Source: Dunaliella salina
Lineage: Eukaryota; Chlorophyta; Chlorophyceae; Chlamydomonadales; Dunaliellaceae
Reading direction: 5' to 3'
Assembly (NCBI GenBank): GCA_002284615.2
Contig: MU069716.1
Coordinates: 130,421-164,522, forward strand
DNA length: 34,102 bases
Below the pieces are notes generated by a model that was not told where the DNA came from, ran no database searches, and saw only the letters and a program-made list of their open reading frames with translations. The position numbers were made by a program, and so were the translations under genes. Below are positions 10,207-20,527 of this stretch, piece after piece. The stretch's first letter is position 1, and every line of letters begins with the position of its first letter.

Positions 10207-10600
10207 TGAGAAGTAGTATGGTTTGAGGTCCAGGGGCTAGGTAACTCTAGCGCAAAGGACGGAACCGCTGTTTCCAGCAAGCCCCAGGGGAAGTGATTCT
10301 GTGTTGGCTCAGCTGCTCTACCCATCAGAAGCAGCACACAGAGGATTCCTTACACCAAAACCATACTTCCTGTGGTTGCTTGGCTGCCTGCCCCGCTCTC
10401 CCCGGAGCTCAGCAGCTCTACTCGGCCATCGGTCGTGCTTTACATGTTATGTGAGTACGTCCAATATCAATTAGGGATAAGCGAACATTCTCAATAACTG
10501 GCTCCGCCAGTTCCATCAGAGCAAGATAAATATCCAGTCCAAATCAGACCTAATCAGCAATCTAACAATAATCTAGCAATAACACCAATATGATGTGACA
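10207..10600 (-). repeat. LTR (5' LTR in the Gag sense)
   Basis: About 394 bp, the partner of 6763-7160. The shared core GAGGTCCAGGGGCTAGGTAA is at 10224-10243. Next to its inner edge the plus strand reads TAGGTTCGAATC, reminiscent of a tRNA T-arm, but it does not form a proper primer-binding site. Confidence 0.8.
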
Positions 10601-10612
10601 TCTGGTCAGCTG

Positions 10613-10771
10613 ATGGAGTTAAAGTCAGCAAAGTACCAACGACTGAAAGAAGAAGAGGCACCCAGCTCTTCTGGCAAGAGATGCCGCCATGTGGTCCACA
10701 CAGCAGCAGGGGAGCCAGGTGGCGATGCACCAACAATCCCTCTTTCTAAAGGCAAAGTATTTCTGTACTGA
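10613..10771 (+). CDS. small possible ORF (53 codons) beside the LTR
   Basis: ATG 10613 to TGA 10769-10771 encodes a Lys/Glu-rich peptide beginning MELKSAKYQRLKEEEAPSSS, 13 bases beyond the LTR edge. It resembles the start of a cellular protein and could be an exon split by the retrotransposon or a chance frame. No homology was recognised. Confidence 0.2.
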   Translation: MELKSAKYQRLKEEEAPSSSGKRCRHVVHTAAGEPGGDAPTIPLSKGKVFLY

Positions 10772-11493
10772 AGGTCACTCCAATTAGCTTAGAACAGGAA
10801 GGGCTTCCTTTGGTCACCCTGGGAGTTTAGGAAGCTCAAGCATGGCCATGGCCATTATCATCTGTTGTTGTAAATACTCCTGCGCCCTTCTAGGCTGCTT
10901 CCTCTGGGGTATTTCCAACTAATTTTTTTTTGGTAAGGTAGGCCTGCGGATGTTAATCAATGTCACTCACTCCAGTCATGTACGCTTTACTTCATGTTCC
11001 AGAGAATTTAGAGTGAACTAGGGTTATTAGGTTGGCTCAGCTGGAGGGAAACCTGAAAAGTCATACATTTCTGGAGTTGTGTGGTGCACGGGTCAGTCCT
11101 CTTATTAAATGGAAGTTGAATTTCTGAAATTAAACGACAACATCTCATATCCAAGAAACGAGAAAACGTCCTCCAACCCTCCGCTTTTGCTTTGAGCTGT
11201 GACCCTTGCAGGAAAGCTTTGTCTGCCCGCTAAAATTCATAATCTCCTTGTCCTGGAGACGGCACAAGGATTTTTCCATTTTGAATTTTTCATTCATTTT
11301 TTGAGCCTTTGCAGCAAGCCTATGCACAGCCCTTAGGCTCTGGTTGTTCTGCCTCCCTGGATTGCTTTCGAAACAAAAATAACCCTGTGGTTTGTGCTTC
11401 CCTGGACCAGGATTCGTCCAGAAAGAGAAGGAAGGAGAAACCTTTGCGAGGCGGACGAAAGTCTCCCTCCATCAATAAAGGGAAAAGAGACAT
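10772..11493. other. no assignable gene
   Basis: Only short frames. A minus-strand frame at 11145-11327 encodes a Lys-rich peptide (AAKAQKMNEKFKMEKSLC) that is not recognised and has no supporting context. Confidence 0.35.
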
Positions 11494-11623
11494 GTCTCCT
11501 TTTCACATTGGCTCTTGAAGGCCGCCTCCTTTTCACATTGGCTCTTGAAGGCCGTCTCCTTTTGACATTGACTCTTGAAGGCCATCTCCTTTTCGCATTG
11601 GCTCTTGAAGGCCGTCTCCTTCA
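11494..11623. repeat. 30-bp minisatellite, four units
   Basis: The unit TCTCCTTTTCACATTGGCTC + TTGAAGGCCG is repeated four times with few changes. Thirty bases equal ten codons, so frames on both strands remain open through it (plus: LLFTLALEGR; minus: AFKSQCEKET). These frames are by-products of the period rather than evidence of a gene. Confidence 0.9.
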
Positions 11624-11829
11624 CGTGAAGACAAAGGAAAGAAAAAGAAACAGCTAGCTCAGATCTGAGTTCTCTAGAGTCTACAGTTTTGTTAGAGCTG
11701 GTGTCAATTATCAAGGCTGGTTGGGCATATTTCATTGGCAGCTAACCCGCCAGAGTTTTGTGCATGTGTAGACCAAACCCCTATAACCTTTGGTGATTAT
11801 GCTCTCTAAGGCGTTTTCTAGGTGAGAAG

Positions 11830-12640
11830 AGTTCTGCCACTGTTCAGTTTTTCAACAATATGCTTGATTCAAACAGTGAGACATTACGGAGAGTGCTAAA
11901 AGCGGATTTACGCCTGGCTATTAGGGAAGAGTCTTGTTGGTCTGCACATGTGTCTACAGCCTTTAATGGCATCCACCATGAAGACATGTTTAAGTAGAAG
12001 ATGCTGAGTGCTTCTAAGATCCCCATGCAGGATTTCTTAGGGGATTTGAGGTACAGGCAGCAAAAAATATGGAGGGGAGCGGATGCTTTGAGTCCCCAAG
12101 GAGTGAACAGAAAAGCAGTGACTCACCATCATTGGTGCGGAAGGCCTTTACATGAAACAGCGCGCACACCCTTTTGTGTCCCAACATATTTATTTAAAGA
12201 TTTGGATAAAGCCTTTATTAAAGGAGTCATGAGGAACGTGAGTTGTTTTAGGCTTCGTGCCCACTGCTTGGAGGTCGAATCCTGTAAATGACTGGGTGGT
12301 TCAAACATTTGCAATAAGTGTGAGTGTGCTGAAGTCCGGGACAAAAATACGCTCTCTTCTATTTCAATTGCCTGGAAATGTGTGAGCAGCGCAGAAAATA
12401 CAAGGACTAGTTCATTGATCTTTTCACCAGTGCATACTTTTGCCTAGCTTCCAAACACTGACTTCATTCCTTTCTTGGCGATCTACCACGTTTTGGATGA
12501 TCCTGAGATCAACGCTTTTCTAAACCAAGACTCGTACAGATTTTGGAAATCTTTGTCAGATTTGGTTCCAATTTTGATACTGCCTGAATTGTTTCACCAG
12601 CAGCCGATCAGCCGGAGTCTCGGGCTGTAGGCCACCCCTT
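11830..12640 (+). pseudogene. LINE-B C-terminal fragment
   Basis: Broken frames match the C-terminal half of the LINE at 14367-16449: NSETLRRVLKADL corresponds to NSTTLRRVLGADI, and VMRNVSCFRLRAHCLEVES to HMQRNIACFRLHAHKLRVET. A decayed zinc-knuckle remnant (CNKCECAEVRDKNTLFF) follows, then a segment like the protein end (FLNQDSYRFW). The reverse transcriptase part is absent, so this is a 5'-truncated dead copy. The left border is approximate. Confidence 0.7.
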
Positions 12641-13009
12641 GTGACCCCTATAGACCAAACCCCTTCAATTCCTCTTTCGATCGGAGATATCCGGGTCTCT
12701 TTTGTTGCATCTGTCTGCCATGAGCACGTTTTCTCCACTTACTTCACACGTGCACCAGTGAGATAGTTTTTTCCAGCTCGGGGTTGTTTGGGTTTTATCC
12801 AAGGGCAACTCGAGGGCTGAGCAGTCATTGGCACAAGTCTGGATCCCATTGCACAAGTTGTCAGTCTTGTGGCCCTCTACTTACAATTATGCCACCATAC
12901 ATACTTGAAATAGAAAAAAAGGTGAAACAGCAAAATGACCCTAGTAAAAGAGTTGAAATGTTAAGCCAGGCCGAAGATGTTGAGAGCTGAAGGAACCAAA
13001 TCCCCGCAC
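12641..13009. other. no assignable gene
   Basis: A plus-strand frame (12784-12990) ends in a charged helical-looking stretch, EIEKKVKQQNDPSKRVEMLS, but it is not recognised. The left border of the next LINE-A fragment is uncertain and may begin in here. Confidence 0.35.
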
Positions 13010-13386
13010 CAAAGAACAGGACGTCACTGGGCAACAGGATGGTGCCTAACATAATTCACTCATGCTACACTGAACATACCCTGAAGCAATTCAAACAACT
13101 AGGATTGGATCACCAGCGTGCCACAAAGCTTGCTCAACAACTTCATGCCCATTCTGTTCAATATGCCCACAAACTAGTCATCACACGCTGCGCTATTGAA
13201 AATGAGAATACTTCCCACAGCCAGGTTCTAGAGCCAGGTGCTTCTAGTAACCCTCCAGATCCACATTATCATTCTCTTTTTTCTTACCTTGTGGTGGAGA
13301 GGGCACACGGCTCTTTTTTGGGCCAATGTGTCTCCTTTTCCTTAATTGGTGTGGGGAAAGTTTCTCTGCCTACGTAGCTTTTCTAG
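13010..13386 (+). pseudogene. LINE-A C-terminus and 3' end, truncated copy
   Basis: The frame encodes EHTLKQFKQLGLDHQRATKL, then LHAHSVQYAHKLVITR, and reaches a SSNPPDPH tail. This is the last domain of LINE-A (compare 27744-28433). The stop expected after the tail is missing, so the frame reads on. It is followed by the LINE-A 3' end CCTTTTCCTTAATTGGTGTG and GCCTACGTAGCTTTTC. All upstream domains are missing. Confidence 0.75.
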
Positions 13387-13554
13387 GGTTTAAGGAGCTA
13401 GAGCAAAAGCTGGACCAACCTAATTTGCATCTGATCAACATGAAGTGAGTCCAAGCTTGACACGGTATCCAACCAGAGTCCATGCTATCCAAAAACTGAC
13501 TCCATGCTATCCAAAAACTGACAACAATAGCTAGTGCCAGTCATGCTGCTTATA

Positions 13555-13925
13555 CATGGGGCTTTTGGAGGGGGGGCTGCTGGGCGTGCAGCGACGGGGA
13601 GCGGGAGAAGGAGAGTGCGGGTGTCCAGGAGCATGGCGCACAACACTCTAGGTCCTGAAACTCCTGCTTCCGGTTCTCACCTAGGCTAGCTTTGTCTATT
13701 TTAAATTTTCACATGTTAGCTTTTTTGAACCAAAACAACAACAGGTTGTTTCCTTTTTTCTGAGCTCGTTTACTCTTATGAACAAGCTAGCAGTCAGTCG
13801 TTTTGACTTGAGGCCTTCTTTGCTGCAACCTGTTGTAGGTTTTTAGGGCGCTTTGGTGAGGCCCCTGTTTGTTAGGGAACCTTTCTTCAATGCAAGTGGC
13901 CTCAGGCCTGCGTAGAAAAAGTTTA
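13555..13925 (+). mobile_element. LINE-A 3' end, second truncated copy
   Basis: The sequence runs parallel to 27260-27510: a GC-rich patch (GGAGGGGGGGCTGCTGGGCG), a CTAGGCTAGCTTTGTCTA block, then GTTAGGGAACCTTTCTTCAA and TGCAAGTGGCC with TGCGTAG. No usable frame remains. A small reverse-orientation scrap with GCGTGCATTAAGGGAAGACC follows at about 13950-13972. Confidence 0.65.
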
Positions 13926-14366
13926 ATGTCTATGCTGGACAAAGCCAGCGTGCATTAAGGGAAGACCCAACAGTCAGCGCTGGCACTAACAGTGAGTCTT
14001 ACCAATGGAGACAAGCTATGAGCAGCAAAGCTTATGTGGGTCCGGCAGGTTGTCAGCCTTCTGTCCGATGTCCACTGCGTGCCTCGCTCTCCTGCGAGCA
14101 GCCCTGACAGTAGCTTCCCCCAAACCACCCAAGCCCCATTGCCTGGTTTGCTGATTGAATTGCATGTTTGGTGTTGTTCATTTTTGCCAAGATCTTAACA
14201 GCATGATAGTGGATGCACTTTTGTGGGCCTGGGTAGGCGTTTCTTCTCTTTTCATTTCTCAGCAAGGCATTGGTGAGGAAGCAGCCTATCATTATTCCTG
14301 AGCTCCGCAAGCGGGTCTCTGTAAACACAGACACCATACACCAACTCCAAAACTTAATCACGACCC

Positions 14367-15353
14367 TTGAAGATTTCAAACTCTTTACCGGATGCAGCTG
14401 CATTATACCCTTCGGTCTGTTATTACATGCAAAGGTTAAATCCCAAGACCTCTCCTGGTTTTGGTGTAATAGCTGCCCCTTTTGTTAAATATGCTGAAAA
14501 GGGAGTCCCTGCAATGAATGGTAGAGGTACATACAGGATCAATGTTTTGGCACCATATGTTGCTCGTTTGTTTGCTGCCATGATGGAGAAGGCCGAGATT
14601 CCTGTATGNTACCGCATGCTTGCTGTGAGCGACATCATGTACAGGATCTATGCAAATGTGCTTCGAGATGTTGTTACAAGGTGGTGCAGAGAGAACAACA
14701 AAATTCCAGATACACAATATGGTTTTTTCCCAGGCCGAAACACCCTGCAGCCAATATTTATTTTGCGTCATATGCAACATGCGGCACAGATTAAGCGCCC
14801 TCATGGCTCACTGAGGTTGTATGCAGCCTTCATTGATTTCAAGCAGGCTTACGATNCAATACCCAGGGATGCTCTTTGGACTCATCTTCAAAACATTCGC
14901 ATGCCATCTTGCTTGCTGGCTATCCTGAAAAATATTTATGACAATGATGAATACATACTGGTGGATGGGTGTAAGCGAGCACATGTGCATCCTAGATTAG
15001 GGGTTAAGCAAGGTTGCCCATTGTCTCCTCTGCTATTTTCCTTATATATTAATGATGTTGACTGCCTGGCAGAGAATGTTAGCGGTGCAGTTACTGGTGC
15101 TGAAGATTTTCATGTAACTCATATGTTGTATGCGGATGACCTCTGCCTCACTGCTAATCATCCCACTGAGCTTCAGCGCATGTTGGATAGGTTACATGGG
15201 TATGCACAAAGGAAAGGTTTAATTATCAACGTGTCAAAGTCTGAGGTTGTGTCCTTTAATTCAAAAGGAAATAATGTTCCTATGTTCAACCTAGGTGGCG
15301 AGCAGCTCGTGCGTGCTGAGTCATTCAAATATTTGGGTATGCTGTTTACGTAA
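14367..15353 (+). CDS. LINE-B reverse transcriptase
   Basis: A 328-codon frame holds a complete-looking non-LTR reverse transcriptase palm. The motifs in order are NPKTSPGFG (N-terminal), GFFPGRNTLQPIF, LYAAFIDFKQAYDXIPR (motif A, first catalytic Asp), GVKQGCPLSPLLFSLYINDV (motif B), HMLYADDLCL (catalytic YADD), LIINVSKSEVVSF and SFKYLGMLF. Two N bases leave residues unknown, and a TAA ends the frame directly after the thumb start. In life it would copy the element RNA at a nicked chromosomal target. The upstream part (14270-14370) is frame-broken, and I see no apurinic endonuclease domain. Confidence 0.85.
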   Translation: MKISNSLPDAAALYPSVCYYMQRLNPKTSPGFGVIAAPFVKYAEKGVPAMNGRGTYRINVLAPYVARLFAAMMEKAEIPVXYRMLAVSDIMYRIYANVLRDVVTRWCRENNKIPDTQYGFFPGRNTLQPIFILRHMQHAAQIKRPHGSLRLYAAFIDFKQAYDXIPRDALWTHLQNIRMPSCLLAILKNIYDNDEYILVDGCKRAHVHPRLGVKQGCPLSPLLFSLYINDVDCLAENVSGAVTGAEDFHVTHMLYADDLCLTANHPTELQRMLDRLHGYAQRKGLIINVSKSEVVSFNSKGNNVPMFNLGGEQLVRAESFKYLGMLFT

Positions 15354-16449
15354 CAATTTAACCCCCTTGCCTCTTCTGAGCATATGTGCGCACCTTTCTT
15401 GGCTGGATGTCGTCGTATTAGGCATGTTGCAGATGGATATAAGCTAGCAGATAGGCCTCATACTATGCTTTGGTTGACTAAGACATATGCTCTCCTGCTA
15501 GCATGTATGCTAGTCAAATTTGGGGTACCAGGTTTATGAGACCAGGAGATGAGATGACCTGCCCGTTGCAGACTGTGCACCTGTGTTTACTGAAGCGAAT
15601 TCTTGGAGTGAAAAAAAACTACACTAAATTGGTCTGTGCTGCGTGAATGTGGGTTTGAACCATTACAATTTTATTGGTTTCGAGCTGCGATCAGATTTTA
15701 TAATGCCTCAATTGCCTGAAACAGCACCACATTACGCAGGGTACTTGGAGCGGATATTGACATGAATAGTACCTTTAAAAGTGCTGGACATCAAAGTTTA
15801 TATCTGCTTTTCAGGGATTGGATAGGCGCAACTACTTCACACATTGCGTGTATGCAGGCCAGCCCATTAGGATAAATGATTTTGTGGTTGATTTCCGGAA
15901 AAGGCATAGGAGCGTGTGGCCATCTGAGGATCATGCTGAACATGGTGCTCATTTAAACAAGTTAACCAAGTACCATAACTGGGTAGCGCTTCCCTTCCGG
16001 CATAATTCTGCTCTTGGTAAACCACTCCATACTCGTAGGTATCTGCATTTGGATGTGGGTAGGCATATGCAGAGGAACATTGCTTGCTTCCGACTGCACG
16101 CCCATAAGCTCCGAGTTGAAACTTCTCATTGGCATGGACATGCACTTCAATGTGATTTATGTGTTTCGAACAATGTCAGGATGAAAAGCACGTTATCTTT
16201 CTCTGCCCTTGCAACTTCTTGTGTTGTTTTAGAGGAAAGTATGCACATCTTTTTACTGCCTTTCCTGCTCACAGAGTAGTGTCAAATGATACAGGATCTT
16301 TCTATTTTTTCTGATGCCTGCTCTCTGGATGTAGCTCGTTTCCTTCAAAACCGAGATACTTAGACTTACCGCTTCATCTCTGAGCTTATGGATTTCTTTC
16401 ACTACACCGAGCAGCCAAACTTTCTGGCTGAAGGTTGTGCTCCCTTGTA
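15354..16449 (+). pseudogene. LINE-B C-terminal region, frame-broken
   Basis: Coding similarity continues after the stop in shifting frames: HVADGYKLADRPHTMLWLTK, WGTRFMRPGDEMTCPLQTV and VLRECGFEPLQFYWFRAAI. A longer open piece (15818-16279) then encodes HMQRNIACFRLHAHKLRVET. The CCHC knuckle is split by a frameshift near 16155-16185 (QCDLC, then CQDEKHVIFLCP). The end LMDFFHYTEQPNFLAEGCAP precedes TAA 16447-16449. Several indels and stops show the copy is dead. Confidence 0.7.
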
Positions 16450-16486
16450 AATCTTGTAAACCTAAGATTCCAAACTCTTTAATGAG

Positions 16487-16676
16487 ATGAGACGAGATGT
16501 GTATGCTCTAATTGCAGACTTTACCTCTGCCTTCGACACAACAGACCATGACAAACTACTTTGGATCATATTTGACCTTGGCTTCCCCACTGATGCCATT
16601 GACACAGTCAAGGACTTGTACCAGGAGGCCCACACCAGAGTCCGTCTAGCTACTGGTCAACATTCCAAAGATATCC
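16487..16676 (+). pseudogene. LINE-A reverse transcriptase, part 1
   Basis: The frame reads VYALIADFTSAFDTTDHDKL (RT motif A with the catalytic Asp of ADF), then LLWIIFDLGFPTDAIDTVKD and YQEAHTRVRLATGQHSKD. It stops at the LTR element that begins at 16677. The continuation at 20528 resumes with motif B after one copy of TATCC. Confidence 0.85.
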
Positions 16677-16851
16677 TGTTAAGGTGTTATGGTTACATGG
16701 CTGGCTGACGCTGGCGAGGTGGACGAGATGAGGGGGATTAACTCCTTTACATGTGTATTCGATATTAATTAAAAGGCCAACACTCAAGATCAGAGGCAAA
16801 GTTCACACTTCCTCACAGAAATACTATTCCAACTGATTCCACTTTATAACA
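16677..16851 (-). repeat. 175-bp LTR, left
   Basis: Begins TGTTAAGGTGTTATGG and ends CACTTTATAACA. It pairs with 20348-20522 without length difference. The termini are inverted (TGTTA / TAACA), as usual for LTRs. Confidence 0.85.
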
Positions 16852-18957
16852 GTTCGGCTCCCCCTCTCAAGGCTGCGTCCTCGCAGTCAAACAAAAACTC
16901 CAAGTGAGAAAATTGAACAGAAATGAGTGAAGTCACGCAGGGAAGAACAATGAACCAGGCAAATGTTTTTCCTTGTCCTTAGGCAAGCTACAGAAAAAGT
17001 CTTCTCAAGATCATGTCTTCAACCACCAGCATCAGAAAATCCAAACCTGCAAGTTTGCTTCACCTTCTAAAGAAAGCCAGAATCACACAGCAAACCTGCT
17101 ATAAAGTGGAAGTGGTCGAAGAACAACTTGTGTGAGTTTTTGTCAGCCTCAAGCAAAAGACACCACAAAAGAACTGCCACAAATTGCAAATAGTCATCAC
17201 ACAGCAAAGACAGGAGTGAGATCAGTATAAGGCTCCCTTGTTTCTTTACATTGACCAGAAATTTGTTCGCATGCAGTTTGGTGCCTTTATATTTGGGCAG
17301 GTGCTCACAAAACCAACAAAGCCAATCTAACAAACAACTCTGGCCTCCCTTAAATGTAGCATTGCACCTCCTGCAACATATACCAGCGAAAAAAATGAAA
17401 GAACTCCTCCTGAACCAACAGTTTGTAATGTCTGCCCATTACAAGAGCAATGTTTCTCAACAGTTGACATTTCTATACACATTTTCGAAGACTTGTCTAG
17501 TTCCAGGTCTGTGTTTCCGCTCAGCTGCCCTCGTAGGCGGATATAGCGATGTAACCTTACCTTACCTTACAAGAGCAACTACATGTCACTATCACACAGC
17601 TTCATCCACACGCGTTTCTCCTCACAAAAACCTGCTTAGGGCAGTCTAAAACTCCACCTTTTCAGCACACAGTCATCCAAATTACTGCCAGTTGATTTCC
17701 CTTAAGCCAGCATATTTTAAACCAGACAATTGCCAGCTACGTTAGTCTCCTCTTAATTCAGCACAATGGCACATAGAAAAATCGGACAAATTAGTCCACC
17801 TAATCCAGCACACTCACATCCATATTTTTGCCAGCCAACTGAGCTTCCTCCTAATCCAGCACGGTGGCATGCACACAACTTCAGCCACACCAGTCCACCT
17901 AATCCCGTCTAGTGGGTGTACACTGAGGAGTAGCTTCAGAATCATGATTTCACCCATGCTTTTCCTTGCGACATCGAATAAAACAAGCACTCTCACATGC
18001 CTTTCAAATTAGGCAAGTCTTTCTAAATCAGTGTATCTGCAACAGGCCTCTCAAGCCTCTTTCCACACGTCTCCTGAGCAAAGATGCTGTGCACTCCATT
18101 GCACTATGCCACCTGTGGGCAGACTGTACCATTGCATTCCAGCAAAACTGCTTGAGGCTCTGAAGCCTCCTTCCAAGATCATCCATGATACGATGCTGTG
18201 CATTCCATTTGCTCTGTGCCACTTGTGACCTGACTGCACCATTGCATTCCAGAGGTTGGCTACTGCTGCGCGATATGAAGCCGCAGAAATCCACAACAAG
18301 TCAACACTACCTTGCGCATCCTTCTTGCAAAGGCACATTGCCAAACTCACTCATGCGCACATCTGATGCAGCGTGACCGAACAAAAGTCCCAAAGACTCT
18401 AAGGCACCCCAAAAAAATTAAAATGTGCTGCTTTTGCACCTCCCGAGTTCCCTCCACCAGCAAAACCCTCAGCAACCAGTCCATGGATCCAGTGAACACA
18501 GCTTGTACACCCGTACGTACGCAATGCACACCTTCACCACAGAACCAGCAATTCACAGCACCTGTTGTCCCAACCAGGATACTGCTACACACAGAGTAAG
18601 TGCTTGGACCAGACCAAACTGCCAGCGGTTCCAACATGTGCACGCCTGAGCGCGTTAATAAAAGATACATGCCAACGGATACATGCCGACTCTGGGTCTC
18701 ACAGCTACCCGCCCCACTGCACAGTCCTTCCATGGATATGCGGAACTCAACATCTCAGTCCATATCCTACTTATGCCACCGCCCATACAATGGCACAGCA
18801 CTTGGATCTTGCACTCGCGCGCCAAATGCAGACCCATCATGAAAGGGGTCCCAATCCTCACANAAAGCTCACTCTCTCAGCAAAAACAGGGCTCTGGCGA
18901 GCTACAGGCGGTCTTCACTCGGAGGACAGCACCAAAACAACATCCAGGTCACGTTGA
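16852..18957. other. internal non-coding region of the small-LTR element
   Basis: Frames up to about 130 codons exist but none has recognisable Gag, protease or polymerase motifs. It contains imperfect repeats of TCCACCTAATCCAGCAC type (about 17690-17900) and a two-unit tandem repeat (about 18081-18140 and 18190-18252) sharing GATGCTGTGC..CCATT and ACCATTGCATTCCAG. Confidence 0.5.
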
Positions 18958-18960
18958 AAT

Positions 18961-19900
18961 GCTGCCAAAACAGCAGCAAATCTGTCCTTCAGAGTTTCAA
19001 CTTATGCCCAGCCTGCCACCCCCCCAGTCCAGGTCCCCAGGTGCAGTACTAAGCAATTGCACCTTATTCAACTATCTCTCGCGAGCCCCTCACCGGCATT
19101 CTAACATGCGGGTCCATCTCTCTCACAGGGGGCGCTCGCTCTTGGGGACTGGGAGGATGCTAGGGGCTCACGCCCTGACCACCTCCCAGTCCCCAGGAGC
19201 GAGCGCCCCCTGTGAGAGAGATGGACCCGCATGTTAGAATGCCGGTGAGGGGCTCGCGAGAGATAGTTGAATGAGGTGCAATTGCTAAGTACTGCACCTG
19301 GGGACCTGGACTGGGGGGGTGGCAGGCTGGGCATAGGTCGAAACTCTGAAGGACAGATTTGCTGCTGTTGTTTTGGCATGCATGAGGCACGAGTCAAAGC
19401 AAACGTGCAGACGATGATCTTGGGATTGGAGACACTGTGGATTGTATTTTGTCTGTTCATGCCTGTTGTGCATTGGCGTGCTTTTGACGCACAAGTTGGT
19501 GTGCACAGCTGAACATGCTGCACCAGAAGCATCTCCAGCATGTTCAGCTGTGCACACCAACTTGTGCGTCAAAAGCACGCCAATGCACAACAGGCATGAA
19601 CAGACAAAATACAATCCACAGTGTCTCCAATCCCAAGATCATCGTTTGCACGTTTGCTTTGACTCGTGCCTCATGCACGCCAAAAGAACAGCAGCAAATC
19701 TGTCCTTCAGAGTTTCAACCTATGCCCAGCCTGCCAACCCCCCCAGTCCAGGTCCCCAGGTGCAGTACTAAGCAATTGCACCTCATTCAACTATCTCTCG
19801 CGAGCCCCTCACCGGCATTCTAACATGCGGGTCCACCTCTCTCACAGGGGGCGCTCGCTCCTGGGGACNGGGAGGTGGTCAGGACGTGAGCCCCTAGCAT
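18961..19900. repeat. nested giant palindromes (A, A', A'')
   Basis: Two overlapping inverted repeats. The first has arms of about 190 bp (to 19156, and from 19182) around 25 bases. The second has arms of about 363 bp (19157-19519 and 19537-19900) around a 17-base loop, with only a few mismatches and one N. One segment thus occurs three times, in the order forward, inverted, forward. The frames encoding QQQICPSEF and SLPPPQSRSPGAVLSNC on both strands are products of this symmetry. It could extrude a very stable hairpin. Confidence 0.9.
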
Positions 19901-20122
19901 CCACGTCATGGCCAAACAAAAGGCCAAAAGACTCCATAAAGCCTGCACTCACATCATGGAATGCAACCATAGGACCTGAAGTCCATTGTCCAATTCTACA
20001 GTCCATGGAGATTTCCAAAGATATCAGAAGGTTCCACCATCAAATCAAACCCTCCAGTCTACAGGTGCTGCAAGCCAGCATGCAAGCAGAATTCTGNCCA
20101 TCTCGAGAGTCTCTCTGCTCTA

Positions 20123-20347
20123 GTGCTCGTGCTCGTGCTTGCGTCCAGAGTCTTAGCACACGAGCTGCTACATCGATATCGGGCGCAGTGGCAAACCAGA
20201 TTCGCGCCCACTCAATCAGCACCGAAGCCAATACTTAGCTTCGCGTTCTTGTTGGGCCCCAAGGCACAGCCCACGACACCCCTCGCAAAGGCGCCATGGC
20301 TGCACCATCAGCTCAGCCTGCCCAGGAGGGCGGCTTCGCTGCCAAAC
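20123..20347. other. inner right end of the small-LTR element
   Basis: A plus-strand frame through here is open for about 100 codons and runs into the LTR. It begins with a hydrophobic stretch (MLVLVLASRVLAHELLHRYR), but its composition and position, across the putative primer-binding site, argue against a gene. Confidence 0.35.
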
Positions 20348-20522
20348 TGTTATGGTGTTATGGTTACATGGCTGGCTGACGTTGGCAAGGTGGACGAGAT
20401 GAGGGGGATGAACTCCTTTACATGTGTATTCGATATTAATTAAAAGGCCAACACTCAAGATCAGAGGCAAACTTCGCACTTCCTCACAGGAATACTGTTC
20501 CAACTGATTTCACTTTATAACA
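20348..20522 (-). repeat. 175-bp LTR, right
   Basis: Begins TGTTATGGTGTTATGG and ends CACTTTATAACA, followed directly by TATCC, the right half of the TSD. About 95% identical to the left LTR by eye. Confidence 0.85.
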
Positions 20523-20527
20523 TATCC

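Larger units (their letters stand above)
6763..10600 (-). mobile_element. non-autonomous LTR retrotransposon, Gag only
   Basis: Two direct repeats of about 395 bp (6763-7160 and 10207-10600) bracket a region with one long minus-strand Gag ORF. Read on the minus strand the repeats begin TGTCACATC and end ..CTCA, the TG..CA ends expected of LTRs. Order on the minus strand: 5' LTR, leader with tandem repeats, gag, about 840 non-coding bases, 3' LTR. No protease, reverse transcriptase, RNase H or integrase is present, so mobilisation would need a partner element. The bases outside the LTRs (AGCAC and TCTGG) do not form a TSD, which suggests rearrangement after insertion. Confidence 0.75.
14367..16480 (+). 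mobile_element. LINE-B copy
   Basis: This unites the reverse transcriptase frame and its decayed C-terminus. The 3' end lies near 16480, just before LINE-A coding sequence resumes, so LINE-B may have landed in or beside LINE-A. No clear TSD or poly(A) was found. The 5' part is truncated or unrecognised. The C-terminal knuckle and RT style fit the RNase-H-lacking LINEs of volvocine-type algae; this clade call is inference. Confidence 0.65.
16677..20522 (-). mobile_element. coding-free LTR retrotransposon (TRIM/LARD type)
   Basis: Identical-length 175-bp LTRs (16677-16851 and 20348-20522) differ at roughly nine positions. They start TGTTA and end TAACA, and the element is flanked by the 5-bp TSD TATCC (16672-16676, 20523-20527). 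This is a complete insertion into the LINE-A RT. The orientation is inferred: on the minus strand a purine tract GAGAGGGGGAG (16858-16868) precedes the left LTR like a polypurine tract, and TTTGGCAGCGAAGCC follows the right LTR like a primer-binding site. The 3.5-kb interior shows no gag or pol and holds a giant palindrome. Confidence 0.85.

Noticed and set aside
11394..11735. overlapping 87-codon frames with decapeptide repeats
   Set aside because: Open only because a 30-bp repeat preserves frame; no conserved flanks.
19442..20238. several 100-190 codon frames as genes
   Set aside because: The same peptides appear on both strands because of the palindrome; no motifs or codon signal support them.
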